Position numbers and translations under genes: made by a program
The notes under the pieces: model-generated
Seen by the model: only the letters and a program-made list of their open reading frames with translations
What the model was told of the DNA's origin: nothing
Database searches by the model: none
Shown: in pieces, positions 15,036 to 24,678 of the stretch
How positions within the stretch are numbered: position 1 is the stretch's first letter
How the letters are laid out: every line of letters begins with the position of its first letter
NCBI GenBank assembly: GCA_023386555.1
Contig: JAEWJK010000001.1
Coordinates: 1 to 64,000, forward strand
DNA: 64,000 nt
Reading direction: 5' to 3'
From: Bacteroidota bacterium
Lineage (GTDB): Bacteria > Bacteroidota > Bacteroidia > Chitinophagales > Chitinophagaceae

Positions 15036-16769
15036 TCAACGTTCAATTAAACAATTTTCAAGCACCAACATATCCATATTAGTTCTCAGAAAACATTCAA
15101 GTGCTTCCACGGGAGTATTTACAATTGGTTCGTTCTCATTAAAACTGGTGTTTAAGAGGATAGGTATGCCTGTTTTTATTCGAAATGCATCTATTAGTTT
15201 ATAATATCTTGGATTCACCTCCTTATTTACAGTTTGCACCCTTCCTGTTCCATCAACATGGGTAACGGCAGGAATCATTGCTTGTTTTTCTTTACGTATC
15301 GGAAATACTTTCTCCATAAAGGGAACTTCATCACTTACTTCAAAAAAATCATCAACATATTCCGACAAAATACTCGGAGCAAAAGGCCTGAAACTTTCTC
15401 TTCGCTTGATCTTTTCATTCAGGATATCTTTCGCATCATTCCTTCTTGGGTCTGCAAGAATACTTCTTCCACCCAACGCTCTGGGTCCAAATTCTGCACT
15501 TCCTGTGAACCATCCCACAACACCAGATTGAATTAAACGATCAATCACCACATCATACAATTGTTCATCATCTAATTTTCTGTAAGCAATGTTCCGGTTA
15601 ATAAGAAGTTGTTCTATCTCTTCATTTGAAAAACGACTACCTGTGTGAGCAGTTTTGATAGGTTGACGTTTCATATTCATCAATTGATGCTGCACATATA
15701 ATGCTGCACCAACAGAAATTCCTGCATCATGACCAGCAGAAGGAATATATATTTTTTTAAAAGCCGTATTCCTTGTGATCTTTCCATTAGCCACACTGTT
15801 TTGTGCTACACCTCCGGCAATGCAAACATTATCTAAACCTGTAACTTGGTGAAGATGGTTTAGCATATGAAAGATCGTTTCTTCCGTTATGCATTGGACT
15901 GAAGCTGCAAGATCTTTATGATGCCGTGTTAATGGTTCGTTTTGTTGACGAGCTTTTCCAAAAACTATTTCAATCTTTTTATTGAAGAGTGATGATACTC
16001 TCGGAATATGATCTCCACCGTACGAGATTATACTTTTTGTAGGAGAAATAAAATATTTCAGGTTTAGTTGAAAAAGGCCGTTTTGCTTATTAAGCTTTAC
16101 AACATCCCGAAGTTTATTCATTAGCAAAGGTTGAACAGAACCGTAAGGAGCCAAACCCATCACCTTATACTCATCACCATAATGAGAAAAACCCAGGAGT
16201 TGAGTAAATGCTGTATAAAATATTCCAAGCGAATGCGGAAAATCAATTGAATTTATTATTTCGATGGTATTGCCACGACCAATCCCAGTCATTACTGTTG
16301 TAAAATCACCTGATCCATCAATACTGATCAATGCAGCTTCTTCAAAGGCAGAGGCAAAAAAAGCAGAAGCAAGATGGCTCCGATGATGTTCTACCTGCCT
16401 GATTTTTGATCTGACAATCTTCTCATCAACACCAAAATGAGTTTCAAATTCTTTTTCGAGAGATGCGACCTTTCTTGAATTTTTTAAACGATCTTTCATT
16501 GCACTGAATGATCCATTCATGTTCTTTGCAAGAAACAAAAGCTTATTCAAAAATTTTGCTTTAGGATCTCTTCCGATAGCAATATGATCTACCTGATGCA
16601 ACGCAACTCCGGCTTCTTTCAAACAAAAAGATATTGCCTCAGCAGGAAAACCTGCCCAATGTTTTATACGGCGAAAACGTTCCTCTTCAATTGCTGCGAT
16701 CAACTTCCCATCTACAAAAATAGCGGCAGAGCTATCAGCATGATAAGCATTTATACCGAGAATTACCAT
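15036..16769 (-). CDS. Carbamoyltransferase, NodU/CmcH family
   Basis: The 577-residue protein starts with ILGINAYHADSSAAIFVDG and AIEEERFRRIKHWAGFP, the hallmark N-terminus of NodU-type carbamoyltransferases, and has the ISIDGSGDFTT phosphate-binding loop. The C-terminal domain has FTGSAEFGPRALGGRSILAD, the ATP/carbamoyl phosphate site. Members transfer a carbamoyl group from carbamoyl phosphate to a hydroxyl of a sugar or antibiotic. In this locus it should decorate a polysaccharide sugar or its nucleotide precursor. It overlaps the upstream glycosyltransferase gene by 7 bases. Length is normal for the family. Confidence 0.92.
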   Translation of the reverse strand: MVILGINAYHADSSAAIFVDGKLIAAIEEERFRRIKHWAGFPAEAISFCLKEAGVALHQVDHIAIGRDPKAKFLNKLLFLAKNMNGSFSAMKDRLKNSRKVASLEKEFETHFGVDEKIVRSKIRQVEHHRSHLASAFFASAFEEAALISIDGSGDFTTVMTGIGRGNTIEIINSIDFPHSLGIFYTAFTQLLGFSHYGDEYKVMGLAPYGSVQPLLMNKLRDVVKLNKQNGLFQLNLKYFISPTKSIISYGGDHIPRVSSLFNKKIEIVFGKARQQNEPLTRHHKDLAASVQCITEETIFHMLNHLHQVTGLDNVCIAGGVAQNSVANGKITRNTAFKKIYIPSAGHDAGISVGAALYVQHQLMNMKRQPIKTAHTGSRFSNEEIEQLLINRNIAYRKLDDEQLYDVVIDRLIQSGVVGWFTGSAEFGPRALGGRSILADPRRNDAKDILNEKIKRRESFRPFAPSILSEYVDDFFEVSDEVPFMEKVFPIRKEKQAMIPAVTHVDGTGRVQTVNKEVNPRYYKLIDAFRIKTGIPILLNTSFNENEPIVNTPVEALECFLRTNMDMLVLENCLIER

Positions 16770-17884
16770 GTGTTTTTATCATTTTCTGCTCCGTTAAACA
16801 TATTAATGTATTGCGTCTTTATCTTTTCGATATCTAAAGCCTTTAATGCAAAATTCCTGGCTTGGATACTCCATACTTGAAGTTGACCACTATCCATCGC
16901 TGCAAAAAAATCAATTGCAGCAGTAATTTCAACTGTTGAGTTGATTGAAACATTTTTACCTGCCTGATCATATTCTAACTTATTCCATGGAGTAAAATGA
17001 CTTGTTATAACAGGTCTTCCGGAAGACAAAGCATCATATAGGGAATGACCAAAGTTTTCACTCTTGCTTGGTTGGATATACACATGGCATTTAGCAATAG
17101 CATCTGTTACCAGGGCAGGGGTAATATGTCCACGATAATGAACTCTAATGTTTGCAGGTAAACTTGCGATAACTGCTAGACACAACTTCCAATAGTTCTG
17201 TTCTTTCACAGGCCCATAAATATGATACTCAACCTCAGCTTTACAATCTTGTAATGATTGCAAAACAAGCAAATGATTTTTCATCGTACCAATCAATGCA
17301 ACGGTACACAAGATAATGGCATTTCGTTTTTTAGGGAGTGGTGTTTTGTACGAGATCAGACGAGGCAAATTAGGTATTACCCAAATTTTTGTATGCGTTC
17401 CTAAAACTGATTGTATATACTTTTTTTCGGTTTCAGTAGAAGCATGATATTCGCATTTTCTGTGAAGACCCAAAATTTTCCATATCTGCAGATAAAGAAA
17501 TTTCTTAAGCCGTTTCTGTGATAAACCACCAGGGTCTAACATTCCTCTTACAGAAATAATTTTTCGACCCTTCAACCCTAAAACAGGCAAAAAATTATAT
17601 TGAAAAGAATAAATACCATTAATAAAAAGTACGTCTGATTTATCTATTACTTTTTTTATGCTATTAAAATTACTATCAGCATAAAATACCTGGAAACCTT
17701 TCCTATTAACCCAACGGTTTTGAGGTACATTCAAAATTGTTTTATCATGATCAAGATTACTGCAAACAATCTTGATTTTAAACTTATCATTTAAATGATC
17801 AGCAATATTCTGTACCGAAATTATCGGACCACCAGCTTTATAAGCAGGCGAAAACCAATCTATAATGATTGAAAGTTCAGGCAT
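16763..17884 (-). CDS. Glycosyltransferase family 4
   Basis: A 373-residue GT-B protein. The N-terminal domain begins LSIIIDWFSPAYKAGGPIIS, a glycine-rich loop near the acceptor site. The C-terminal nucleotide-sugar domain holds VALIGTMKNHLLVLQSL and VYIQPSKSENFGHSLYDALSSG, where the usual second glutamate of E-x7-E is replaced by aspartate. It lies in the tightly packed part of locus B, overlapping the carbamoyltransferase by 7 bases and separated from the polymerase-like gene by 53. Donor sugar unknown. Confidence 0.85.
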   Translation of the reverse strand: MPELSIIIDWFSPAYKAGGPIISVQNIADHLNDKFKIKIVCSNLDHDKTILNVPQNRWVNRKGFQVFYADSNFNSIKKVIDKSDVLFINGIYSFQYNFLPVLGLKGRKIISVRGMLDPGGLSQKRLKKFLYLQIWKILGLHRKCEYHASTETEKKYIQSVLGTHTKIWVIPNLPRLISYKTPLPKKRNAIILCTVALIGTMKNHLLVLQSLQDCKAEVEYHIYGPVKEQNYWKLCLAVIASLPANIRVHYRGHITPALVTDAIAKCHVYIQPSKSENFGHSLYDALSSGRPVITSHFTPWNKLEYDQAGKNVSINSTVEITAAIDFFAAMDSGQLQVWSIQARNFALKALDIEKIKTQYINMFNGAENDKNTW

Positions 17885-17937
17885 TATCTAATTATACGAG
17901 GACAACCAAAGCCGGATGTAACAACACTTGACCCTAC

Positions 17938-19326
17938 TTAACGAGAAGTTTGCAACCTGGATTCACGAACGGGCTGAAAATAACGACGAAGCATTCTCTG
18001 ATATAGTATAAATATCACCCAAAGAATGATGCAGGATTTTACAATATGGCCCATTACCGTTTGCATTTCACATTCTATTCTAACCGCATAAGCAAATATT
18101 ACAAGGGCAAATAGTGGAAGAAAAGGATATTCCTTGGTTTTTTTACTCAGAAAGTTCATGAGTAAGGAAATTAGAAGACCGTATACAAATAAAAATACAC
18201 AACCTCCTATTTTACCAAAATTGATGTACGCATCACCAACAGAACTTAATGCCATAGAAGTACCTTCGAAAATTCTCTGTCCTGTATACCTGGAAAAAAT
18301 TTCTTTATCACCGGCCTGCAATTTATCTGGAGCCCAAACTCTGGGCAAAAAAGCAGCTTCCAGATAAAGTTTAATTGTTTCTCCTTCAGCAAAAGGCTCA
18401 TTCTCTGGAACATTATCCAACACTCTTGTTATGATCCATCCCTGGTTAAAACGTGATATCTGAGGAGCGATATTTCCTATTGTAAAAATACCTCCGGATT
18501 GTTCCTGAACTTCTCCTGTTGTATTTATAACTGTATCTAATGAAGCTTCGGATTCTTTAAGATTTTCTCTATAAGTTCCTTTAATTACCTGGATGAATAA
18601 AACTATTATAACTCCAGTAATAAAAATTGAAGCTTTTCTTGAAAACGAAGGTTGATACTTTAGTGAATAAACAGAAAAAAGAAACAGACTCCAGATAATT
18701 AAATCATGAAACATTGCTTCCTGAAAAGAAGTAATAATAATAGAAGAATATATAGCTATAGTCAACCATTTTTTTAATTCAATACTTCCTAATATTATTA
18801 GGAATAAACCTACAAATTTTAATAAGCTAAGAGCATATAACACAAATCCAACACTCAAGCCTGTGAAAATATAATCTGCAAAACTTGCTAAAATACCAAT
18901 CGATAAGAAAAAGTAAGCTATGCCCGGGTTGCTCTGTGCCATAGCTCTTACGTCGGTAATGTTAACTGCTTCTAAATGTTGATTCTTTTTCTCACGCCAA
19001 TAAAGCCCAATGGCAAAAGAACCAATAGCAGCAATAGTATAGGTAAAATATTCGTGAGGCTCCACCGACATACGGTAATACTGATATTCAGGGTAAACGA
19101 AATAAGCCAAATAACCAGTAAAAAGGAGTTGAAAGCTCATGAAGAACAAAAACAATATTCTTAAGGGTAGCTTTTCCCCAAAAGAATCAAACAAATGCAT
19201 CAGTGAAAAAAAGAAAATCCATAACCCAACAAATGCAGGGAGTGAATTACTACTGTTATACAGCTCCATTATCAATGCAGACAAAAAGCTATATAAAATT
19301 ATTTTCTTCTTAGGGCTTTGATTCAT
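17938..19326 (-). CDS. Wzy-like polymerase / polytopic membrane protein
   Basis: The 462-residue protein has about 11-12 membrane segments and two longer soluble loops, one near the middle (ENLKESEASLDTVINTTGEV) and one with YTGQRIFEGTSMALSSVGD. This layout and the weak sequence conservation are those of oligosaccharide repeat-unit polymerases. Its place among glycosyltransferases supports the call, but sequence motifs alone are weak. If correct, locus B polymerises a lipid-linked repeat unit. The start codon overlaps the stop of the upstream transferase by four bases (ATGA). Confidence 0.65.
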   Translation of the reverse strand: MNQSPKKKIILYSFLSALIMELYNSSNSLPAFVGLWIFFFSLMHLFDSFGEKLPLRILFLFFMSFQLLFTGYLAYFVYPEYQYYRMSVEPHEYFTYTIAAIGSFAIGLYWREKKNQHLEAVNITDVRAMAQSNPGIAYFFLSIGILASFADYIFTGLSVGFVLYALSLLKFVGLFLIILGSIELKKWLTIAIYSSIIITSFQEAMFHDLIIWSLFLFSVYSLKYQPSFSRKASIFITGVIIVLFIQVIKGTYRENLKESEASLDTVINTTGEVQEQSGGIFTIGNIAPQISRFNQGWIITRVLDNVPENEPFAEGETIKLYLEAAFLPRVWAPDKLQAGDKEIFSRYTGQRIFEGTSMALSSVGDAYINFGKIGGCVFLFVYGLLISLLMNFLSKKTKEYPFLPLFALVIFAYAVRIECEMQTVMGHIVKSCIILWVIFILYQRMLRRYFQPVRESRLQTSR

Positions 19327-20468
19327 GAGTTATCTTCTATTGCCTTACACACCTGCTCAAACGAATAATGCTGTATTATGTTATGTGATGCTGTGCCAAA
19401 AGAGGAGAGTAAAGACTTGTTGGTCATTCCTTGAAGTCTATCAGCTAATGCTGAAACACTTCCGGTCTTAAAAACATAACCATTAACACCGTCTTTAACC
19501 AGATCTGATGAACATCCGCATTTATCGCTTACTAAAACAGCTTTACCACATGCCATCGCTTCATTTACAGCCAGGCCCCATGTTTCAGATTTTGATGGCA
19601 GCACATAAACATCTGCCATATTATATATTGCAGGCATTTCACTTTGATTCTGGAAACCTGGAAAATGAATACGCAAATTTCCACCAGCCATTTTTTTCAA
19701 TTTTTTTTCTAAAGAACCGCTACCCGCTATAACCAGATGACTATCCTTTGAAGCAAGTTTTAAAAAAGCTTCTACCAGAATCTCAGGATCCTTATTCACT
19801 TCTAATTTACCTGCAAAAAGAAACACCACAGCATTCAGCGGTATGTCTAATTTCCTTCTAAGAATGTTACCGCTCTCTACCAGCGCTGGTGTAAAATTAA
19901 ATCTTGCATTATCAATAGCATGTGGAGCGAACACTAATTGTGATTCCTTTAATCCATATTCAATAAAATACTTTTTGCTTTCCTTTCCTACGTATAAAGT
20001 TTTATCAATATGTTTATATACCCAACGCAGAAAGACTTTTTTAAAAAATCGCTTTATAAATGATTGGCTATCTAACAAGGTAGAATCGCCTCTGAATAAA
20101 ATGTTAACCTTGCCGGCAAATTTTCGTAGCACTTGCAGATGGCTCTGAAAACTCCATCCAAACACCAACAAAGCATTTGGATTAAATTGTTGAAGCTTCT
20201 CGATAAGATCGGGATTAATAATTCCAGTGAAATGATGTGAACCTGGATCTTTAGCAGTATTCTTTACCCATTCAAATGAGTATCCATTTAAAAGTGGAAT
20301 ATCCCATTCAACCATTCGTTCAAAACCTGGGTCAAATTTAGCCAGCGAACTTCGTTCACCCCAGGTATAAAATACTTTAACCAATACTCTTTGCCTTTCC
20401 GACAACATTTTGAAAAGCGGAGCATTGTATTGAATGGGATGAGTGGTTATGATTGCTAACCGTTTCAT
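19323..20468 (-). CDS. Glycosyltransferase family 4
   Basis: A 381-residue GT-B enzyme starting LAIITTHPIQYNAPLFKML, a common opening of this subgroup. The second domain contains FLFAGKLEVNKDPEILVEAF and VLPSKSETWGLAVNEAMACG, the classical E-x7-E motif, followed by VLVSDKCGCSSDLV. It retains all family hallmarks and should be active. Both ends overlap its neighbours by four bases, so it is translationally coupled within locus B. The donor is not predictable from sequence alone. Confidence 0.9.
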   Translation of the reverse strand: MKRLAIITTHPIQYNAPLFKMLSERQRVLVKVFYTWGERSSLAKFDPGFERMVEWDIPLLNGYSFEWVKNTAKDPGSHHFTGIINPDLIEKLQQFNPNALLVFGWSFQSHLQVLRKFAGKVNILFRGDSTLLDSQSFIKRFFKKVFLRWVYKHIDKTLYVGKESKKYFIEYGLKESQLVFAPHAIDNARFNFTPALVESGNILRRKLDIPLNAVVFLFAGKLEVNKDPEILVEAFLKLASKDSHLVIAGSGSLEKKLKKMAGGNLRIHFPGFQNQSEMPAIYNMADVYVLPSKSETWGLAVNEAMACGKAVLVSDKCGCSSDLVKDGVNGYVFKTGSVSALADRLQGMTNKSLLSSFGTASHNIIQHYSFEQVCKAIEDNS

Positions 20469-21736
20469 TTCACAGCAGCGTTAAGTAATGTTGCCAATTG
20501 TTTAGTGATTATCTCGGCTGAATATTTTTCAAATACTACTGCATTTACATCAGTTGGTTCATATTGATTTGCAAACGATTGGTAAGACTTAAAAACATCA
20601 ACAAATCTTTCATTTATTTGCTGCAATCCGGCTTCTCCATCAAAGTCAAGCACTAGCCCTGCCTTTGCTTCCAACAACATATTTACCGCAGCGCTTTGTT
20701 TATGTAGTACTGCAAACAAAGGTTTCCCGGATAAAATTGCCTGATAGATTTTAGATGGAGTATAATGAGGTTCTGTACTACCTATAACCAACACTCCTTT
20801 TGCTGCTTCTAAATGAGCCAATACATCTAAATATGGAATTCTGGCAGGGTACTCAAATACCACCGTTTGCCATAACTTATACTTTTCTGCAAGAGGCTTT
20901 ATATTATAACCTGTAGTATCAACAGCCGTTTTACCTGTACCGATAAAATGAAATTCAACCGAATCAAAATCTGCAGCTGCCTGAACAATTGCTGAAAAAA
21001 TAGCTTCCAATACGGTGTAAGCTTTAGGCAACATAGCTCCCGCATAAACGATTTGGAATTTATCAGCCTTCACAGAAAATAAGTAGGGTTGCAGATTAAT
21101 CTCTTTTGCTTTCTGGTGATCAGATCTCTCACCACCATATGGCATTGCACCGACAACAATATTTTTAAGCTTTGGGTTACGTTCAATTACACCTGTATAA
21201 TAACCTTCTGCAACACCGGTTATAAGGCTGGCATTTTTTATAGCAATGGGTTCAAGGATTTTTGCCAACTGAGTGCTAAACCAATGACGTGAAAAAATTT
21301 TATCCGAGCCAGGAAATCGGTGTACCCATGGATCTATATAATCAATTCCGTACTTCACTCCTGTTTTAGCATGCAATAATCTACCTAACAAAGAGCAATA
21401 AAATGATGGTATAGGTATATATATAAAATCGATCTCTTCTACACGAATTATCCGTTTGGCTTCATTATATAAATAAAAGAAAGCCCTAAGGCCAATATCA
21501 CCAATCATACGAGGTTTAGTTAGAGGAAGCGCTTTTACTTTTTGTACTTTTAAAGAATGAGGCAATAATTTAAAAAGATTCCAATCCGGTTTTTCTTCAT
21601 AATACTTTTCGTGTACAGAAAGTATTATAGGTTGCCAGCCAAAATTGGGGAGATGATTTGCAAATAACCTGCTTCTATGAACAGCAGCAAGATTTGAAGG
21701 GGGAAAGTGAGGAGAAATGATAAGGATTTTTCTCAT
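20465..21736 (-). CDS. Glycosyltransferase, GT4-like
   Basis: From ATG at 21736 the protein has 423 residues and begins ILIISPHFPPSNLAAVHRSR, typical of GT-B enzymes. I choose this ATG because it overlaps the upstream stop as ATGA; the TTG ten codons earlier would give a longer overlap. The donor domain has IVYAGAMLPKAYTVLEAIF and VIGSTEPHYTPSKIYQAILSG, an atypical variant of the E-x7-E region. It is therefore a divergent member, probably active. Sits in the run of transferases in locus B. Confidence 0.8.
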   Translation of the reverse strand: MRKILIISPHFPPSNLAAVHRSRLFANHLPNFGWQPIILSVHEKYYEEKPDWNLFKLLPHSLKVQKVKALPLTKPRMIGDIGLRAFFYLYNEAKRIIRVEEIDFIYIPIPSFYCSLLGRLLHAKTGVKYGIDYIDPWVHRFPGSDKIFSRHWFSTQLAKILEPIAIKNASLITGVAEGYYTGVIERNPKLKNIVVGAMPYGGERSDHQKAKEINLQPYLFSVKADKFQIVYAGAMLPKAYTVLEAIFSAIVQAAADFDSVEFHFIGTGKTAVDTTGYNIKPLAEKYKLWQTVVFEYPARIPYLDVLAHLEAAKGVLVIGSTEPHYTPSKIYQAILSGKPLFAVLHKQSAAVNMLLEAKAGLVLDFDGEAGLQQINERFVDVFKSYQSFANQYEPTDVNAVVFEKYSAEIITKQLATLLNAAVK

Positions 21737-22965
21737 GCTAACAAACTCCTTATTTGTTGAAGCCATCGTTCACCTTCAACTTCCCAGTTCAACTCTTTTT
21801 TCCCAAGGTCATAAGAATTTCTTCGATGAACTTCTAGCAGACCACCATCATTCATATAACCGTTTAACAAATCTCCAATTTGTGCAGCATCATCATGGTT
21901 ATAAACCATACCTGTATCGTGATATTTCGCTAAAAAAGCAGCGTGGGCCCTTGTGTTTGATAAAAACAGTGCATTGCCAGCCAGCAAATACATAAATATT
22001 TTATTAGCCAGGCAGATATCTCTGTTCACCACTTTAGGAATCTCTGCACAAATACCAATATGATGATCGGAAGCAATCTCTACGATCAGGCTTTCTTCAA
22101 CCGGGCCAATAAACATCAATTGCTCTTTACCTAATCCGAGTGAAGAAGCAAATTGATTGAAATAGTCCTTCATACCATCATTACAATTACCCAGAAGTGT
22201 TAAACGAATCTTGGTGCTTTTCGAGTAAGCGATACCCTTTAAGATAGTTTCCAATCCCCTGTTTTTTCCAACATACTGCGAAAACCAGAATAACTTTAAA
22301 TTGTCGTCTTCTTTTCTTTCGTGATGTTTCTTCTGATAACCTATACTAAAGCAATTCAGCACAGTAAAGAACGACTTTGCAGCGAATAATTCTGAATACT
22401 GTTTTGTAATCAACGGGCTAGATGTAGAACAGACCATTACTTTAGGTACGTATTCGTTTTCGATTCTTGTTACACATCTGACATGTGCTGAATGCAACAC
22501 ATCTTCTCCTCTATGATAATCTTCAAAATCAAATAGTGATTTTGCATGGTGAAAATGCGCTGCATTCACGACGGCAGGTAATGCACCTATGTTATGACCT
22601 ATATATAGATCAGCTTTTCTCCTGCATGTTTCTTGTATTAGTTCCTGCGAAAAAAGAGTAATTGCCTTAACAGATAAATCCGGACGTGTAAAGATTCGAT
22701 TAAGTATTCCATGTGCTTTTTTTCTTACACGTGAAATCAAATAACGAAATGCATCATTTCTGGAATGATAACCAGCTTTTACCCATGTGATATTTTTATA
22801 TTGCCGGAATAGTAAAGAATCATATTTGTCTGCCCATGGTGAGATAGGAGAATAAATCACAGTTACATTATAACCGGAAGCATCAAGGGCTATTGCTTCT
22901 TTTGTTAGCCTGGGATTAGCAGAAGGTTGACCGGAGGATACAATTACGATTTTCTTCAACTCCAT
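21733..22965 (-). CDS. Glycosyltransferase, GT4-like
   Basis: A 410-residue GT-B protein starting IVIVSSGQPSANPRLTKEA, a pattern seen in polysaccharide-locus transferases. The donor domain has LFWFSQYVGKNRGLETILKG and, at the usual site, AEIPKVVNRDICLANKIFMY followed by LAGNALFLSN, so the E-x7-E is divergent. It overlaps the downstream transferase by four bases and the upstream FkbM gene by ten. ATG at 22965. Specificity unknown. Confidence 0.8.
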   Translation of the reverse strand: MELKKIVIVSSGQPSANPRLTKEAIALDASGYNVTVIYSPISPWADKYDSLLFRQYKNITWVKAGYHSRNDAFRYLISRVRKKAHGILNRIFTRPDLSVKAITLFSQELIQETCRRKADLYIGHNIGALPAVVNAAHFHHAKSLFDFEDYHRGEDVLHSAHVRCVTRIENEYVPKVMVCSTSSPLITKQYSELFAAKSFFTVLNCFSIGYQKKHHERKEDDNLKLFWFSQYVGKNRGLETILKGIAYSKSTKIRLTLLGNCNDGMKDYFNQFASSLGLGKEQLMFIGPVEESLIVEIASDHHIGICAEIPKVVNRDICLANKIFMYLLAGNALFLSNTRAHAAFLAKYHDTGMVYNHDDAAQIGDLLNGYMNDGGLLEVHRRNSYDLGKKELNWEVEGERWLQQIRSLLA

Positions 22966-23660
22966 CGTCTATTTTTAATGAAGTCAGATCTTTTATTAAT
23001 AAATAGCAAATCAACCTGATAAAGAGCATGATCAAAAGGACGTCTCATAAATTGGCAAATATCATACGCCTGAAACCCTCGTTGGTCCATAAAATCAATA
23101 ACTGTAGCGAAAGAAGGCTCACCGGAAAGCTCAAGCAATGAAACTTCCAGTAAACAAAACTCTGCATTCTTGAGAGTTGTTTCTCCACCTTTCAATATTT
23201 CAAGCTCATGCCCTTGTACATCCAGTTTGATAAAATCTGGGTACAACATTTCTTTCTCCATCACACAATCTATTGTGTCACTATCAATCCTAACAGTATT
23301 GTCCTCATCGTAATTAACTACATGACTTGCCGTTTCATTTTCATAGAAAGCAATCGACTTTCCTTTTTCAGAAGATAACAGTTCAATTTGATATCGGCAC
23401 TTTGGATTCAGATGGCAAATTTTATGCAAATGCATTTCTTTTGATCGTTGTGCCTCTATCATTAAGACAGTGGTGTTGGGAAACACTTCCAGAAAACTAC
23501 TTGTCCATTCTCCATGGTAAGCTCCAATATCTACTACAAACTCAGGATTGAACCCAATACGTTTAAGATTCAATAAACTCCAGTGCAAAGAAGGTACGCC
23601 GAGGTGATCTTTGAACTTTCGTTTAAATTTATATGGCAATAGCCTTTTAAAAAAATTCAT
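22956..23660 (-). CDS. FkbM-family SAM-dependent methyltransferase
   Basis: From ATG at 23660 (preferred over a TTG nine codons upstream) the protein has 234 residues. The SAM-binding motif FVVDIGAYHGEWTSSFLE, the acidic VLMIEAQRS strand and DFIKLDVQGHELEILKGGE are the signatures of FkbM methyltransferases. These O-methylate sugars or polyketides. In locus B it most likely puts an O-methyl group on a polysaccharide residue, perhaps as a cap. The start overlaps the upstream transferase gene by 14 bases. Confidence 0.88.
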   Translation of the reverse strand: MNFFKRLLPYKFKRKFKDHLGVPSLHWSLLNLKRIGFNPEFVVDIGAYHGEWTSSFLEVFPNTTVLMIEAQRSKEMHLHKICHLNPKCRYQIELLSSEKGKSIAFYENETASHVVNYDEDNTVRIDSDTIDCVMEKEMLYPDFIKLDVQGHELEILKGGETTLKNAEFCLLEVSLLELSGEPSFATVIDFMDQRGFQAYDICQFMRRPFDHALYQVDLLFINKRSDFIKNRRWS

Positions 23661-24678
23661 CTGAAATCGATAAATACCGTCTTGCAATTATCGTAACATC
23701 AAACCTTGCAGCAGCATGTTTTCTACAAAGAATTCTGTCAATCTTCTTTACTTCTTGTACAGCATCACCCATCTCCTTTAAGTTTGACACCTTGTATCCT
23801 GTAATACCATCATCAACCACTTCATCAACTGATCCTTGTTTGAAAGCGATCACCGGTGTTCCGCAGGCCATCGCTTCTACCATAACCATTCCGAAAGGCT
23901 CGTTCCATTCTATAGGAAATAACAATGCAATTGCACTGCTTAAATATTGATTTTTCTTGTCATCGTTCAAAGCACCAATATATTTTATTCGATCTCCATC
24001 AATATAAGGAGCTATTTCAGTTTCAAAATAATTTCTTTCATCCGCCAAAGGAGATATGTTTCCAGAGATGATGAGTCTGTTATTAGTTGCTTTTGCTACT
24101 TGTATGGCGGTATGTACACCTTTAACTCTTTCTAGCCTGCCAAGAAAGATCAATGGAGCATCTTCATCTACTTTCTCATTTAATGTGTACTTATCAAACT
24201 CAATAGCATTATATACCACCTCCCATCTTCCTTTTTTTACAACCCGGCTGACAAGATTATTACTACAACCAGTGAAAACAATATTCCTATTTGGCAGTCT
24301 ATGTATCAGATCGATGTTCTTACTGCTGATCTCCCTGCCATATGTCATGATTTTTTTTACCGGATGATTAAGAATTGGGATTAGATAAGCAAGCCTTCCA
24401 AAATTATGTACGAGATCATATCTTGTTCTATTTTTCCATAAGAATTTCCATGCATTTACCACAGCCATAAGTGCATCATTTCTTTTTGGAGGGAATCCTT
24501 CTTTTCCTAATGAATAGATCGTACATCCTTCAATTGAAGAACCTTTTGTTACCAACAGATCAACCTTATGGCCTAATCTGCAATACTCTTTAGCAAACAT
24601 AGCCACTAATCTTTCATGACCACCATAAGCTTTAGGCGGAATGAGTATACCCGGATCCATTACAAGAAGAATACGCAT
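23647..24678 (-). CDS. Glycosyltransferase family 4
   Basis: This 343-residue GT-B protein opens ILLVMDPGILIPPKAYGGHE, with the glycine loop followed by the ERLVAMFAKE helix. The donor domain has LIFLGRLERVKGVHTAIQVA and FPIEWNEPFGMVMVEAMACG, a perfect E-x7-E motif, then VIAFKQGSVDEVVDDG. It is a canonical active-looking family 4 enzyme, on the short side for the family. Its ATG shares one base with the stop of the upstream transferase (TAATG). Confidence 0.92.
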   Translation of the reverse strand: MRILLVMDPGILIPPKAYGGHERLVAMFAKEYCRLGHKVDLLVTKGSSIEGCTIYSLGKEGFPPKRNDALMAVVNAWKFLWKNRTRYDLVHNFGRLAYLIPILNHPVKKIMTYGREISSKNIDLIHRLPNRNIVFTGCSNNLVSRVVKKGRWEVVYNAIEFDKYTLNEKVDEDAPLIFLGRLERVKGVHTAIQVAKATNNRLIISGNISPLADERNYFETEIAPYIDGDRIKYIGALNDDKKNQYLSSAIALLFPIEWNEPFGMVMVEAMACGTPVIAFKQGSVDEVVDDGITGYKVSNLKEMGDAVQEVKKIDRILCRKHAAARFDVTIIARRYLSISDEFF

